The notes: generated by a model from the sequence alone, not told the origin. 64,000 nt of DNA from Pseudomonadota bacterium (GCA_018902545.1 JAHIQM010000019.1:62001-126000); one strand, 5' to 3'; shown: positions 1 through 9,316, counted from the stretch's first letter. Made by a program: numbers and translations.

Positions 1-178
1 TAGTTATGCTAGATATAGTCAATCATCAGAATATATTGAAGGATTTCGTGGGTACGGAGATGCATACATAACAAATATTATATATGATAACGTACTTGTC
101 CCTGAGCAAAATACGTCAATATTGCTTGGATTTAGCATTATCGCGTTGGCAGGAATAAGACGATTACGTCGTAATTAA
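1..178 (+). CDS. PEP-CTERM sorting-signal protein, C-terminal fragment
   Basis: This is the 3' end of a gene that starts before the window; the frame beginning at base 2 is open to a TAA at 176-178, about 58 residues. The last residues form a textbook PEP-CTERM tail: VPEQ, then a hydrophobic stretch (ILLGFSIIALAGI), then the basic cluster RRLRRN. Proteins with this tail are exported and processed by an exosortase-type enzyme, usually ending up at the surface or in exopolysaccharide. The visible part before the signal (SSEYIEGFRGYGDAYITNI) identifies no domain. The DNA is markedly more AT-rich than the genes that follow. Confidence 0.75.
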   Translation, partial: SYARYSQSSEYIEGFRGYGDAYITNIIYDNVLVPEQNTSILLGFSIIALAGIRRLRRN

Positions 179-426
179 TCTTTAGCACATAAAATGCTGG
201 GTCATAGAGGCTTGGGCGGGATCTGAGGGCTATCAGGCACCAGTTCAATCAAAGCTTTCTTCTCTTTATCTCCTAACGCAAAGTCATATCCCGATACCGG
301 TTCGCCTCGAACCAGTTCACATGTTTCTCCATTGCCATGCGATGCATGCCGAGGTCGCTTTTTCCATCACGGGCGACGTATGCCAGGGCCGATGGCACGG
401 AAATCGACTTTTTGGCTCTCGGTCAT
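179..426. other. Intergenic region with a possible degraded minus-strand ORF
   Basis: No intact gene is supported here. On the minus strand one frame is open from 422 to a TAG at 273-275 (49 codons) and reads like a real protein end (VARDGKSDLGMHRMAMEK, then HVNWFEANRYRDMTLR), but it has no credible start or ribosome-binding site. It may be the remnant of an inactivated gene; the family is not recognised. No clear terminator for either neighbour was seen. Confidence 0.3.
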
Positions 427-1545
427 TCACCCCGGTCTGTGGTCAGTGGACGTCTGGTTGCTATGGAAGGTGAGGTCGTGTGGGGCGGAATCGCCGAATT
501 TTTGCTTGATGGTGAGCACTTCGTCGAAGCTTTCCAAAAATAAATCGAGAAGTTCCGGGTCAAAGTGGGTGCCCCTGCCTTCCCGTAGAATGTCTGCGGC
601 CTCGGATGCGAAAAGTGGCGCCTTGTAGGGGCGTGGCGAGGTCAGAGCGTCAAACACGTCGGCCACGGCGCTTAAGCGTCCGAGGAGCGGGATGCCCGTA
701 CCCTTGAGACCGCCCGGGTAGCCCGAGCCGTCGAACCACTCGTGGTGCGTGCGAGCGATCTCTTCCGCCACCTGCAGGATGCGGTTCGGGGACTTGTCCA
801 GGATGCGCGCGCCGTGGAGGGTATGCGTGCGCATTATCTGCCATTCGCTCTCGTCGAGGGGGCCGGGCTTCATGAGGATGGCGTCGGGGATAGCAATTTT
901 TCCGATGTCGTGGAGGGGACTGGCGTGCAGGATGATGTCCACTTCGTCGCTTGGTAGACCCAGTTTTTGAGCCAGCATGGCGCAGTAGTTGCTCATGCGT
1001 AGCAAATGAGCCGCGGTTTCTGGATCCTTGGATTCAGCCGCCGCGGCCAGTCGGTAGACCATATCGAGATTGGATTCACGCAGTTCGGCCAGGGCCCTGT
1101 TCAAGGCCAAGGTCCTTTCCTCGACCATGTCGGCCAGTTCCGACTGGAATTTTCTGATCTTGTCCGATTTCTGCTTCATTCGCAGCCCGGCATCGACCCG
1201 TACGCGCAGTTCCAATGGGTCCAGGGGCTTGCTGATGTAATCCATGGCCCCGGCTTGCACGGCCTTGAGCCGCGAGCTTTTGTCGCCCAGGGTCGTGACA
1301 ATGATGACGGGCACGTCATCGAAATCTGGAATCTCGCGCATCCTGCGCAACAGTTCGAACCCGTTCATTCCGGGCATCATGACGTCACTCAGGACCAGGT
1401 CGATGTCGGCGCCCAGGTTCTTCAGGGCGTCGATTCCGTTGGACGCTTCCGCCACTTCGTGCCCCATGTGCACGAGGAAGGTCTTGAGCAGCAGGAGGTT
1501 GTGTGGCTCGTCGTCCACGATGAGTATTTTTTTACCAGCGCTCAT
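427..1545 (-). CDS. Response regulator with HD-GYP c-di-GMP phosphodiesterase domain
   Basis: RpfG-like protein of 372 aa. An N-terminal receiver domain (about residues 5-122) has the acidic pair DD11-12, phosphoacceptor D54 in SDVMMPG and K106 in SKPLDP. A coiled linker (about 125-165) joins an HD-GYP domain with LHDIGK (H212-D213) and HHEWFDGSGYP (267-277). HD-GYP proteins hydrolyse cyclic di-GMP in the cytoplasm. It is the last gene of the minus-strand signalling operon; its ATG overlaps the stop of the upstream kinase by four bases (ATGA), so it is translationally coupled and is the probable output of that phosphorelay. Residues after about 340 are a non-conserved tail. Confidence 0.93.
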   Translation of the reverse strand: MSAGKKILIVDDEPHNLLLLKTFLVHMGHEVAEASNGIDALKNLGADIDLVLSDVMMPGMNGFELLRRMREIPDFDDVPVIIVTTLGDKSSRLKAVQAGAMDYISKPLDPLELRVRVDAGLRMKQKSDKIRKFQSELADMVEERTLALNRALAELRESNLDMVYRLAAAAESKDPETAAHLLRMSNYCAMLAQKLGLPSDEVDIILHASPLHDIGKIAIPDAILMKPGPLDESEWQIMRTHTLHGARILDKSPNRILQVAEEIARTHHEWFDGSGYPGGLKGTGIPLLGRLSAVADVFDALTSPRPYKAPLFASEAADILREGRGTHFDPELLDLFLESFDEVLTIKQKFGDSAPHDLTFHSNQTSTDHRPG

Positions 1546-3524
1546 GGCATATCGCTCACTTGGAGGGTCTGGCTGCCTGGGACTCTCAGGGTGAGCCGCG
1601 TGCAGTTGTCTGTGTCGGAGGTCTCCATGTCGAGACGGTATCCCATGCTCGTGGCCATGAGCTGTGCGGAATATGTGCCCAGCCCCGTGCCAGATGATTT
1701 TCCAAACGTTTTGTACTTCTCGAAAAAATGCCCCCTGATCTGTTCCGGGACGGCGCCTTTGTTCGTCAGAGTCAGTCGCGTTTCGCCGTTATGACGTATT
1801 TCGCATTGAATAGCCTCGCCCAGGGGGGAGGCCTCAGTGGCGTTCTTCAGCAGGTTCGCAAACAGCGAGTAAAGCAGACTCTCCTCGGAATAGATGAAGA
1901 AGCTGTCTTGCTGCGTGGCGGTACTTCCGTTCACGGTAATGGTAAACTCAATGTTCTTCGATATCAGAATGGTTCTGTTCTGGCTGCTGAGCTTGAACAG
2001 TATGGCGATGAGGTCGACCGCCTCGGGCCTGTATTCGTAATTCCCTTTTTCCATCTTCAAGAGATCAAGGGACAGGTTTATCATGGCCAGCAGCCTGCGG
2101 CCCGAATCCTCGATGGCCAGGATCATGTCCCGCTGATCAGCACTCAGGTTCGGACTCTGCAAGATGAACTGTGGAAACCCGATGATGGCGTTGAGAGGGG
2201 TCTTGAGGTCGTGCCGCATGATGCGGTCCACGTCTTCCTTGAGTCTTTCCAGGTCTTTCTTGCCTCCGATGTCCTCTTTTACACCGATGAAATGGGTTAT
2301 GCGCCCGCGGTCATCAAAAATGGGGGAAATGGACGCCGACTCCCAGAAAAGTGTCCCGTCCCTGTTTTTGTTGAGCATCTCCCCGCGCCAAGTCTGCCCG
2401 CTTGAAATGACTCCCCAGAGATTGCGGTAGAAGACCTCGTCATGCTGGCCGGATTTGAGCATCCGCGGGTTCTGCCCGATGGCTTCCTGCGCGGAGTAGC
2501 CGGTGATCTTGGTGAAGTAAGGGTTCACGTAGATCATGGTCCCCTCAGTGTCTGTGATGACCACCGAGACCGGGGCGTTCTCCACGGCCTGCCTGAGCAC
2601 GCGCGACTCGGCCTCGAAATGTTTGCGCACGGTAATGTCCTGAAACATCATGTGCGCCAGGTTGACGCCGTGGTCCTGGAAGAGGATGGCCGAGATCTGC
2701 ACGGGCAGCCATGAACCGTCCTGGCGGCGGTAGCGCCGCTCGATGTTGACCACCTCGCCAGCAAGAAGAAACTCCCAGGACCGGTCCAGGGAATGGACGG
2801 CCAGGTCGTCGGGGTGGACGAGTTCTCTCAAGGGGATCTCAAGCAGTTCGTCCCGCGAAAACCCCAGGATGGACAGGGCGCGGGGGTTGGCGTCCTGTAT
2901 CAAGCTTTGCTCGTCGCAAATCAGGATTCCCTCCGCCGCCTGCTCGAACATCCGCCTGAAGCGTTTCTCGCTCTTGCGCAGGGCTTCTTCCGTGCCCCTG
3001 GTTCTGGCGAGCAGCGCGTCGAGGTCGGTGATCTGTTTGCGGACCTCGCGGATGAGCTGCCATTTCTTAGTCAGCGTGTGCGTCAGTTGGAGCACCTCGA
3101 TATTATCGAAGGGCTTCTTGAGGATGAGCAGACTGTCGGTTTGTCCGAGCTCCCTCTGGATTTCCTGCCAGGAATAGTCGGCATAGGCGGTGCACAGGAC
3201 CATCTGCAGGTCCGGACTTTCCTGCCGCAGGTGCCGGATGGTCTCCACCCCGTCCCATCCGGGCGGCATCCGCCCGTCGACGAAGGCCAGGGCGTACGGG
3301 CGACCTTCGGCCATGGCCTGGCGCAGCAGGGTGAGCCCTTCCTCTCCCTGGGAGGCGCAGTCCAGCTCGAAATGACCGCAGTACTCCGCATTCGGAGCCA
3401 GGCCGAACAGCGAGGCCTCCATCTGCGCGAGATCATCCCGGGTTTCCCTGTGCCGGCACAGGATCTTGCGGAAATCTTCATGGATGGCCAGATTGTCGTC
3501 TATGATCAGTATACGCGGGTTCAT
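1542..3524 (-). CDS. Receiver-PAS-PAS histidine kinase
   Basis: Cytoplasmic signalling protein of 660 aa with no membrane segment. The N-terminal receiver (about 1-150) carries D83 in FVDGRMPPGWDG and K137-K138 in LKKPFD, and is longer than usual because of an insertion around residues 25-55. Two PAS domains follow (about 185-305 and 310-425, the second ending in the PAC-like HFIGVKEDIG). A HisKA box then has H438 in RIMRHDLKTPLNAIIGF, and an ATPase domain has N box NLLKNATEAS and a glycine motif SGTGLGT. The start at 3524 was chosen over 3545 because AGGAGGTG lies just upstream and the ATG overlaps the preceding stop (ATGA). It probably relays phosphate between the Cache kinase upstream and the HD-GYP regulator downstream. 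Confidence 0.92.
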   Translation of the reverse strand: MNPRILIIDDNLAIHEDFRKILCRHRETRDDLAQMEASLFGLAPNAEYCGHFELDCASQGEEGLTLLRQAMAEGRPYALAFVDGRMPPGWDGVETIRHLRQESPDLQMVLCTAYADYSWQEIQRELGQTDSLLILKKPFDNIEVLQLTHTLTKKWQLIREVRKQITDLDALLARTRGTEEALRKSEKRFRRMFEQAAEGILICDEQSLIQDANPRALSILGFSRDELLEIPLRELVHPDDLAVHSLDRSWEFLLAGEVVNIERRYRRQDGSWLPVQISAILFQDHGVNLAHMMFQDITVRKHFEAESRVLRQAVENAPVSVVITDTEGTMIYVNPYFTKITGYSAQEAIGQNPRMLKSGQHDEVFYRNLWGVISSGQTWRGEMLNKNRDGTLFWESASISPIFDDRGRITHFIGVKEDIGGKKDLERLKEDVDRIMRHDLKTPLNAIIGFPQFILQSPNLSADQRDMILAIEDSGRRLLAMINLSLDLLKMEKGNYEYRPEAVDLIAILFKLSSQNRTILISKNIEFTITVNGSTATQQDSFFIYSEESLLYSLFANLLKNATEASPLGEAIQCEIRHNGETRLTLTNKGAVPEQIRGHFFEKYKTFGKSSGTGLGTYSAQLMATSMGYRLDMETSDTDNCTRLTLRVPGSQTLQVSDMP

Positions 3525-5572
3525 GCGACACCTCCTGGCGTGCATGGCAATTCGAGGGTGAAGGTTGCGCCATGTTCCGGTCCGTCACTGTGGGCGCCGA
3601 GACTGCCGCCGAGGTCCCTGGCCGCCAGGGCCCCGCTGTGCAGGCCGAAACCGTGTCCGTCCCTGCGCGTGGTGAATCCGTGCTGAAAAATGCGGGTCAG
3701 GTTGTCCGGCTTGATCCCCATGCCTTTGTCGGAGACCTCCATACGAACCCGCCCCGGGCCGGGGCTGAAGATCCGCAGGGTGACGGCCTTCTGTTCCAGA
3801 CTGCCCTGCGTGCAGGCGTACTTGGCGTTGTTGATCAGGTTGAGCAGGATCTGCAGCACCTTGTGCCTGTCCACGGTGACATCCGGCACCGGGGCGTAAT
3901 CGCGCACGATAGATATGTGATGCCTGTTCAAGGCCTCGATGTTGAGTTTGAGGGCGTCTTCCATGAGTTGTTCGGGCGACAGGGTTTCGGTGACGCCCAT
4001 GACCCGGCCGTAGGTCTGCTGCATGGTCACGATCTCCTTGATGTGGTCGATCCTGCCGTGCAGCGATCCGGTCTCAGCGCGCAGATTTTCATGTTCCTCC
4101 TGCAGGGCCTGCGCCAGGGCGCGGAGGTAGGCCGGAATCTGGAGGCCGCGCGGATCTTCGCTCATGAAGCGGCATATCTCCCCTTCAGCCTCGGTGAGCA
4201 TTGCGGCCACCCTGGCCACGTTCGACACGCGGGACTCCCGCAGCTGGTCGAGGATCATGTTGCAGGATACGTTGACGCTGTTGAGGACGTTGCCGACATT
4301 GTGCAGCACGCCGGTGGCCACCTCCGCCATGCCCGAGGCGCGGGACATTTCCAGGAGCGAGCTCTGGGCTTCGGCCAGTTCCGCCAGGGCCTTCTCCTTG
4401 GCCAGGACCTGTTCTTCCAATTCCCGGGTTCGCTCGCGGACCCGTTCTTCGAGCATGGACTTGGCTTCGAGCAGGGCGGCCGTCTGTTCCCGGACGTGGC
4501 GTTCCCTGTCCTGCAGGCGTTCGGTCATCTCATTGAAGGCCACGGCTACCTGGCCGATTTCGTTGCTTTGCCGCATGGCGATGCGGTGGTCGAGATTGCC
4601 TTCCTTGATGTGCCGGACGCCCGCCAACAGAAATTTGACGGGCGAGAGGAAGTTGCGGTTCATGAACACGGAGAGGGTCACGGCGAGGGCGAAAGCGACG
4701 AAAACGGCGCCGGCCACGAGGGTCTGCCAGCTTCTGTGGCTCGCGGCGTAGGCTTCGGATTGGGGCGCCTCGGTGATGATCATCCAGTTACTGTCGGGCA
4801 CCGGGATGGTCGTGCCCACGACTCTGACCCCCTGGAGATTGACGTATTCTCCAGCCCAACTGGCCGATGAGGTGCGCAGGAGGGCGAAGAGTTCGGGGTG
4901 GTCGTTGAGGCGCATGCCCCGGTCCGTGATGGAATGGTCCGAGTGGGCGATGATGGCCCCTTCGCGGTCGGCGATGAAGGACGAGCCCGCCAGGCCGAAA
5001 TGCAAGTTCTCTACGACCTGCTGGATGACCTCCATTCTGAGTCGCGCCGCCAGGACCCCGCTGTGCCTGACCGGGATGGAGATGACGATGTAGGAACTGC
5101 CGTCCGATGCCCGCTGCACGTCTCCGATATAGACCCGTCCCAGCCGGGCCTGGATGAACCAGTTGGACTGCGGGATGGTGAAGAGATTGGCCAGCTGCGC
5201 ATTGTCCCTTGGGCCGTGGGTCACGACCTGGCCCTGGGAGTCAAGAAGGATGATCTCCAAAAGGTCCGGTGAGTAGGTGACGAGGTCCGTCATTTCCCCG
5301 GCATCGAGCTGGTTGAGTTCGTCCAGTCCGAACAGGTCGATGAGGCGCAGGACGTGTATCTGGCGTTTGATGAAATTGTCCACGGTCTCTGCGGCGCGCA
5401 AGGCCGCTTCCTGCTGACGGTCCTGCCAGGCGTGCTTCTCGACGTGCTCGACGATGCGGCCGACCCCGAGAACGCTGCCAAGCATGGCCAAGCCCAGGGT
5501 GGCGCTGAAGATCAGCAGGATCTGCCTTTGCAGGCTTTTGCCGGGGTTCAGGCGGACGGCGTTTATGTTCAT
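3521..5572 (-). CDS. Membrane sensor histidine kinase (Cache-like sensor, HAMP)
   Basis: 683 aa. Membrane segments at about residues 15-38 and 283-305 flank a periplasmic domain of some 240 residues with Cache-like features (SPDLLEIILLDSQGQVV; YIVISIPV; SFIADREGAIIAHSD). HAMP (LDHRIAMRQSNEIGQVAVAFNEM) and a long coiled coil follow. The kinase core has an H box (EVATGVLHNVGNVLNS), N box (LINNAKYA) and glycine boxes (DKGMGIKPDN; GHGFGLH). The start lies 7 bases after the stop of a PotD-like lipoprotein gene and the end overlaps the next kinase. The context suggests it senses a small molecule directly or through the two upstream binding proteins. Confidence 0.9.
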   Translation of the reverse strand: MNINAVRLNPGKSLQRQILLIFSATLGLAMLGSVLGVGRIVEHVEKHAWQDRQQEAALRAAETVDNFIKRQIHVLRLIDLFGLDELNQLDAGEMTDLVTYSPDLLEIILLDSQGQVVTHGPRDNAQLANLFTIPQSNWFIQARLGRVYIGDVQRASDGSSYIVISIPVRHSGVLAARLRMEVIQQVVENLHFGLAGSSFIADREGAIIAHSDHSITDRGMRLNDHPELFALLRTSSASWAGEYVNLQGVRVVGTTIPVPDSNWMIITEAPQSEAYAASHRSWQTLVAGAVFVAFALAVTLSVFMNRNFLSPVKFLLAGVRHIKEGNLDHRIAMRQSNEIGQVAVAFNEMTERLQDRERHVREQTAALLEAKSMLEERVRERTRELEEQVLAKEKALAELAEAQSSLLEMSRASGMAEVATGVLHNVGNVLNSVNVSCNMILDQLRESRVSNVARVAAMLTEAEGEICRFMSEDPRGLQIPAYLRALAQALQEEHENLRAETGSLHGRIDHIKEIVTMQQTYGRVMGVTETLSPEQLMEDALKLNIEALNRHHISIVRDYAPVPDVTVDRHKVLQILLNLINNAKYACTQGSLEQKAVTLRIFSPGPGRVRMEVSDKGMGIKPDNLTRIFQHGFTTRRDGHGFGLHSGALAARDLGGSLGAHSDGPEHGATFTLELPCTPGGVA

Positions 5573-5579
5573 GCAAGGA

Positions 5580-6656
5580 TCACTTTACGGGAAAAACACG
5601 CTTGATCATGGACTCGAACATGGCTTCGCCATCCATGCCGAGTGGCAGGCTGGGTTCGGCGTGCTTCAAAGCTTCGGTCGAAGGGTACACCAGCGGGTTG
5701 TTGTAGATTTCTGGCTTGATGAACGGGACGGCGGCCTCGTTGGGTGAGGCGTAGTAGCTTTCGTTGACGAGCTGCCCCGAGATTTCCGGGCGCAGCAGAA
5801 AGTCCAGGAACAGCTCCGCCTCGCGCCGGTGGGGGCTGTTGGCGGGGATGACGAAAAATTCCATCCACAGGAAGGTGCCTTCCTCGGGCAGAATGTATTC
5901 GATGTTGGTCAGGCCTTCTTCCTGGGCTGTCATGGCGTCGAAGGCCCAGCCGTAAGCGATGGCCACCTCGCCGGCCGCCAGAGTGGGGACCACGGAGGGG
6001 ATTTTGTTGTCGATGAAGGTCACGTGGGGCTTGAGTGCGAGCAGATGCTGCAGGGCTTCTTCCCAATGCTCCCTGACCGGGGTGTTGACCGAGTAGCCCA
6101 GGGCCTTGAGGGCGATGGAGAGCAGGTTGCTCGGGATGGACCACAGGGCGATGTTGCCGGCGAATTCCGGGTCCCAGAGGTCGCTCCAGCGGGAGACGGG
6201 CCGAGTGACGAGGTCTGTGCGCACCAGGAGGCCGGTGGTGCCCCATCTGTACGGGATGGCGTAATGATTGCCCGGGTCGAAGGAGAGATCCCGGAAGTTT
6301 GACGAGACATGCCTGAAGTTCGGCACATTCCGGTAATCGATGGGCGCGAGCCGTCCCTCGCGGATCAGCTGCGGGATCATCTCGGGGTAGAGCAGGACGA
6401 TGTCGTAGACCTTGCCGGTCCGGATGTTCTGCACGGCCTCTTCCAGGGATTCGTAGACGATGTAGTCGATGGCGATTCCATATTCGCTGGTGAACCGGTT
6501 CATGACCGACTGGGGGATGTACTCGGCCCAGTTGTAAATAGTCAGTACTCTTGGTCCTGATTCTGCGGAGCCAGGTGCGTCCTTGGGGTTCTCTTCGGCG
6601 CAGCCGGCCAGGCTCAGGCACAGGAGCGCGAAAAGCAGGCGAATCATTGCGTCCAT
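5580..6656 (-). CDS. PotD-like extracellular solute-binding lipoprotein (copy 2)
   Basis: 358 aa, related to the spermidine/putrescine-binding proteins PotD/PotF. A short signal peptide ends in a lipobox, SLAGC, so the protein should be lipid-anchored facing the periplasm. The mature start LTIYNWAEYIPQSVMNRF is characteristic of the family; further family-like blocks are AIPYRWGTTGLLVRTD and VAIAYGWAFDAM. The ATG at 6656 is preferred because GAGGTG lies 6 bases upstream; a GTG at 6663-6665 is in frame. No permease or ATPase gene is adjacent, so a ligand-presenting sensor role is as likely as transport. It is paralogous to the gene directly upstream. Confidence 0.88.
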   Translation of the reverse strand: MDAMIRLLFALLCLSLAGCAEENPKDAPGSAESGPRVLTIYNWAEYIPQSVMNRFTSEYGIAIDYIVYESLEEAVQNIRTGKVYDIVLLYPEMIPQLIREGRLAPIDYRNVPNFRHVSSNFRDLSFDPGNHYAIPYRWGTTGLLVRTDLVTRPVSRWSDLWDPEFAGNIALWSIPSNLLSIALKALGYSVNTPVREHWEEALQHLLALKPHVTFIDNKIPSVVPTLAAGEVAIAYGWAFDAMTAQEEGLTNIEYILPEEGTFLWMEFFVIPANSPHRREAELFLDFLLRPEISGQLVNESYYASPNEAAVPFIKPEIYNNPLVYPSTEALKHAEPSLPLGMDGEAMFESMIKRVFPVK

Positions 6657-6666
6657 GGAGTACACC

Positions 6667-7788
6667 TCATTTTTCCGTATCCATCGCGTTCAGGAATTTA
6701 TTCCAGGTCGCGGCGAACAGGGCTTCGCCCTGGGGGGTCAGGGATTGGATGATGTTGACCTGCCGTAGCACCTCCTCCGGGGGGTAGACGGCAGGGTCGC
6801 CAAGTATTTCGGGCTTGATGAACTGTGCGGCCGGTTCGTTGGCCGACGCGTATCCTTTTTTGTTGACGATGGCCGCGGCGATTTCGGGCCGCATCATGAA
6901 GTTGATGAAGTTTTCGGCCATGCGCGGGTTGGCAGTCTTGGAGGAGATTACGTAGCTGTCTCCCCACAGGGCGGAGCCTTCGCGCGGCAAAATGTAGCGC
7001 ACGGCCGGATTGATCTCGCGCGCGATCTGGTAGTCGCTGGAATAGCCGTGGAGCACCACGACCTCGCCATCGAGAAGCCTGGGCAGCGACTTGCTGGCCT
7101 CGAGTTCGGTCATGACGATGGAGGGACGCAGGTCCAGCAACCGCTTCAGCGCCAAGGCGTGTTCCTGTGGATCTTCGGAGTTGAGGGGAAAGTTCAGAGA
7201 CAGCAGGGTCATGCCGATGATTTCCCGAGGCTGGTTGCGGAAGGCGATCTTGCCAGGAAAGTCGGCGTCCCAGAGATCGGCCCACTTAGTCAGGCCGTCT
7301 CCAACCAGGTCCGTGCGCACCAGCATCCCGGCGGTGCCGTAGTCGGCCGGGACTGAGTGCCGATTTCTGGGGTCGAAGGCAAGGTCGCGAAAGTTGGAGG
7401 ACACGTTTCTGAAGTTGGGGATGTTGGAGAGGTTAAGCGGCAGGAGCAGACCTTCTTCCGCCAGAGGCCGGATCATCTGGTTCTCGATGAGGATGACGTC
7501 GCAGACCATGCCCCCGCGCAGCCTTTCCGCCGCTTCTTCCGGGGACTGGAACGACTCGTAGACCACCTTTGCGCCAAATTCATCTTCAAATGCCTCAAGG
7601 ATGGGCTGCGGTGTGTCCTCGGGAAAATTGAAGAATATGAATTCGTCCGGCTGGCGCATCTGCGATGCGGTGTCGGTTTCCCGGGACCCGTCGCAGGCTG
7701 GCAGCGCGAGGTACAGCAGCGTAGCTGTTACCAGCAGAGCGCGGCGCAGCCTCGCGTTTTCGGTCGAGGGAGTTGCGACCCGGTCCAT
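6667..7788 (-). CDS. PotD-like extracellular solute-binding lipoprotein (copy 1)
   Basis: First gene of the signalling operon, a divergent paralogue of the next gene: both share blocks such as NIPNFRNVSSNFRDLAFDP, GTAGMLVRTDLV and KPEI-x-DPAVYP. From the ATG at 7788 it is 373 aa with a hydrophobic signal and lipobox LALPAC. The frame is open further upstream, with an alternative ATG at 7863 that would add a second hydrophobic stretch (LMLLLAPFFTILSC); none of the starts has a strong ribosome-binding site, so the N terminus is uncertain. The family binds polyamines or related cations; the ligand here is unknown. Confidence 0.85.
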   Translation of the reverse strand: MDRVATPSTENARLRRALLVTATLLYLALPACDGSRETDTASQMRQPDEFIFFNFPEDTPQPILEAFEDEFGAKVVYESFQSPEEAAERLRGGMVCDVILIENQMIRPLAEEGLLLPLNLSNIPNFRNVSSNFRDLAFDPRNRHSVPADYGTAGMLVRTDLVGDGLTKWADLWDADFPGKIAFRNQPREIIGMTLLSLNFPLNSEDPQEHALALKRLLDLRPSIVMTELEASKSLPRLLDGEVVVLHGYSSDYQIAREINPAVRYILPREGSALWGDSYVISSKTANPRMAENFINFMMRPEIAAAIVNKKGYASANEPAAQFIKPEILGDPAVYPPEEVLRQVNIIQSLTPQGEALFAATWNKFLNAMDTEK

Positions 7789-8372
7789 GTCCCTGGGATC
7801 GGAAATTCCGAAACAGGAGAGGATGGTAAAAAAGGGTGCAAGGAGCAACATTAGACGTTTCATGTGGTGGTGGCTGCCCATGAATTGATATTAGGATTAA
7901 GACGTACCGGTAAGCAAGGCGCAATTCGGGATACGTTTCTCCAACTTTGATTTTGTTTATTAGTTACGTATAATTGTCAAGGTGGTCGCATATTGCTGCA
8001 AACCGCTCGGATTGAGACTCATGGACATGCACAACCTTTGATAGCCGCGCGGGTAGGTTGCGTTGGGTTTGAAGAGAGCGCACTTCTTGTGCAGCCCCCT
8101 GGCCGAGAGACTCGCCGGTGCGCAGTTTTCAGGAGCTGATTCCAGTTTTTGTGGACAGTTCCGTCCTGCCTCGATGCCAGGAAAAATTTGCCTTCCGCCC
8201 AGCGCGTAGATCCGGCAAGGGGTTGCGGTCTATGTCGGTCTGGCACGAGGATTGTAATACGTTTATCGCGATATTGAAATTTCGTAAAAGCTGTATTGGT
8301 GCGAAGCACTTCGACATTGTCGCGCATGCGGCTTTTTGGCATCAGATACAGCGTTTTTTGCAAGGGGGGACC
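7789..8372. other. Divergent intergenic region
   Basis: About 580 bases separate the signalling operon (minus) from a plus-strand lipoprotein gene, and both promoters should lie here. An AT-rich stretch around 7945-7985 is a plausible promoter zone, but no convincing -35/-10 pair or operator could be fixed. Open frames in this stretch lack ribosome-binding sites and recognisable protein character. Confidence 0.4.
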
Positions 8373-8816
8373 ATGAATATTCGACTGGCAATAAAGAAGT
8401 ATGCGTGCGTCGTTGTGGCCCTGGCGATGGCTGCGACCCTTCTGACCGGGACTTTTGCCGCGTGCGCCAGCAGCGGGCAGGCCGACGAGGAAATCATCAT
8501 CGTGGCCAGGAATTATATCTTCATCGATGACATATCCGGTAACGGCGTTGTTATAGGCAGCAAGAAGGGGCATTTCAAGCCTACCGAGTTCAAGGGCACT
8601 GCGGGAACCGCGGTCCTGCTGTTCATGTACAACAGGATCTCCAGGGACAAATGCGTGCAACTCATTTCAAAGCTCTACGAGATAGAGCGAAACACAGTCG
8701 CGCCCAAGGTGGACAGTGTCCTGGCCTTCCTGGAGGAAAACGAACTGCTGCTGACCAGCAAGTACCCTAACCCGTCCAGGAATTACGGGATGAACAAGTT
8801 CAGACCCGAAGAGTGA
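8373..8816 (+). CDS. Small putative exported lipoprotein, unknown function
   Basis: 147 aa. The N terminus (MNIRLAIKKYACVVVALAMA) is a signal peptide followed by a cysteine in FAAC, close to a lipobox. The mature part contains VARNYIFIDDISGNGVVIG and a C-terminal helical segment (LAFLEENELLLTSKYPN) but matches no family I recognise. The ATG at 8373 is chosen because AAGGGGGGA lies 3-10 bases upstream and a signal peptide follows immediately; the frame is open further upstream without a good start. It stands alone, next to the integrated element. Confidence 0.7.
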   Translation: MNIRLAIKKYACVVVALAMAATLLTGTFAACASSGQADEEIIIVARNYIFIDDISGNGVVIGSKKGHFKPTEFKGTAGTAVLLFMYNRISRDKCVQLISKLYEIERNTVAPKVDSVLAFLEENELLLTSKYPNPSRNYGMNKFRPEE

Positions 8817-9284
8817 TGCGGCGCAATACGAAATCGTGCATCGCTTTTGGCTGCCCCTGAATGCTGTGCGCATGCCGGTGGCACGAGCAGGGGCGACTGG
8901 TCGCAAAGAGCGCATGCGCTGGAAGGGCCCGAGTCCGGCTTTTGCAGAATTTTCGATCCATGAAATGTCTCGCGCAGTGAAAGAGATTTAGCCTGCGAGT
9001 ATGGCTTCCCCCCGTTGCATCTACAAGGCATTTTCTCTTTTTGTCGGCACCGTGGACCTGGCCGGTTTGCCTGACCGGGAGCCCGGCCTGCCTGGCCTTG
9101 GGCGGGGTGCTCATGCTCTACAGCGGTGGAGTGTATTGCCTGCGCAAGAGGTGACGACGGGCGAAGACAGTTCACACGGCACCGAACACACCACATATTT
9201 TCTTACCAAGAAATAAAGAAATAAGTGAGCAGGTTTTTACTAATTTCTAAAAAATGATATTCGTGGAAACTTTTTTTGGAATGG
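8817..9284. other. Intergenic region left of the integrated element
   Basis: About 470 bases with no supported gene. Reading frames on both strands are short and lack ribosome-binding sites. The sequence becomes AT-rich after about 9190 as it approaches the tRNA-derived repeat. Before insertion this would have been the region downstream of the tRNA-Arg gene. Confidence 0.4.
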
Positions 9285-9316
9285 AAAAGGGGTTAGATTT
9301 TTACATCTAGCCCCTT
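9285..9316 (-). terminator. Original tRNA-Arg terminator, now at the left junction
   Basis: A hairpin with stem halves GGGGTTAGAT and ATCTAGCCCC is followed on the minus strand by TTTT. The same hairpin with three base changes follows the intact tRNA at 18750-18781. It is best explained as the native terminator of the tRNA gene, left behind beside the displaced 3' fragment after insertion. Confidence 0.6.

Noticed and set aside
9001-9216. Small plus-strand ORF left of the element
   Set aside because: No ribosome-binding site and no recognisable protein features.
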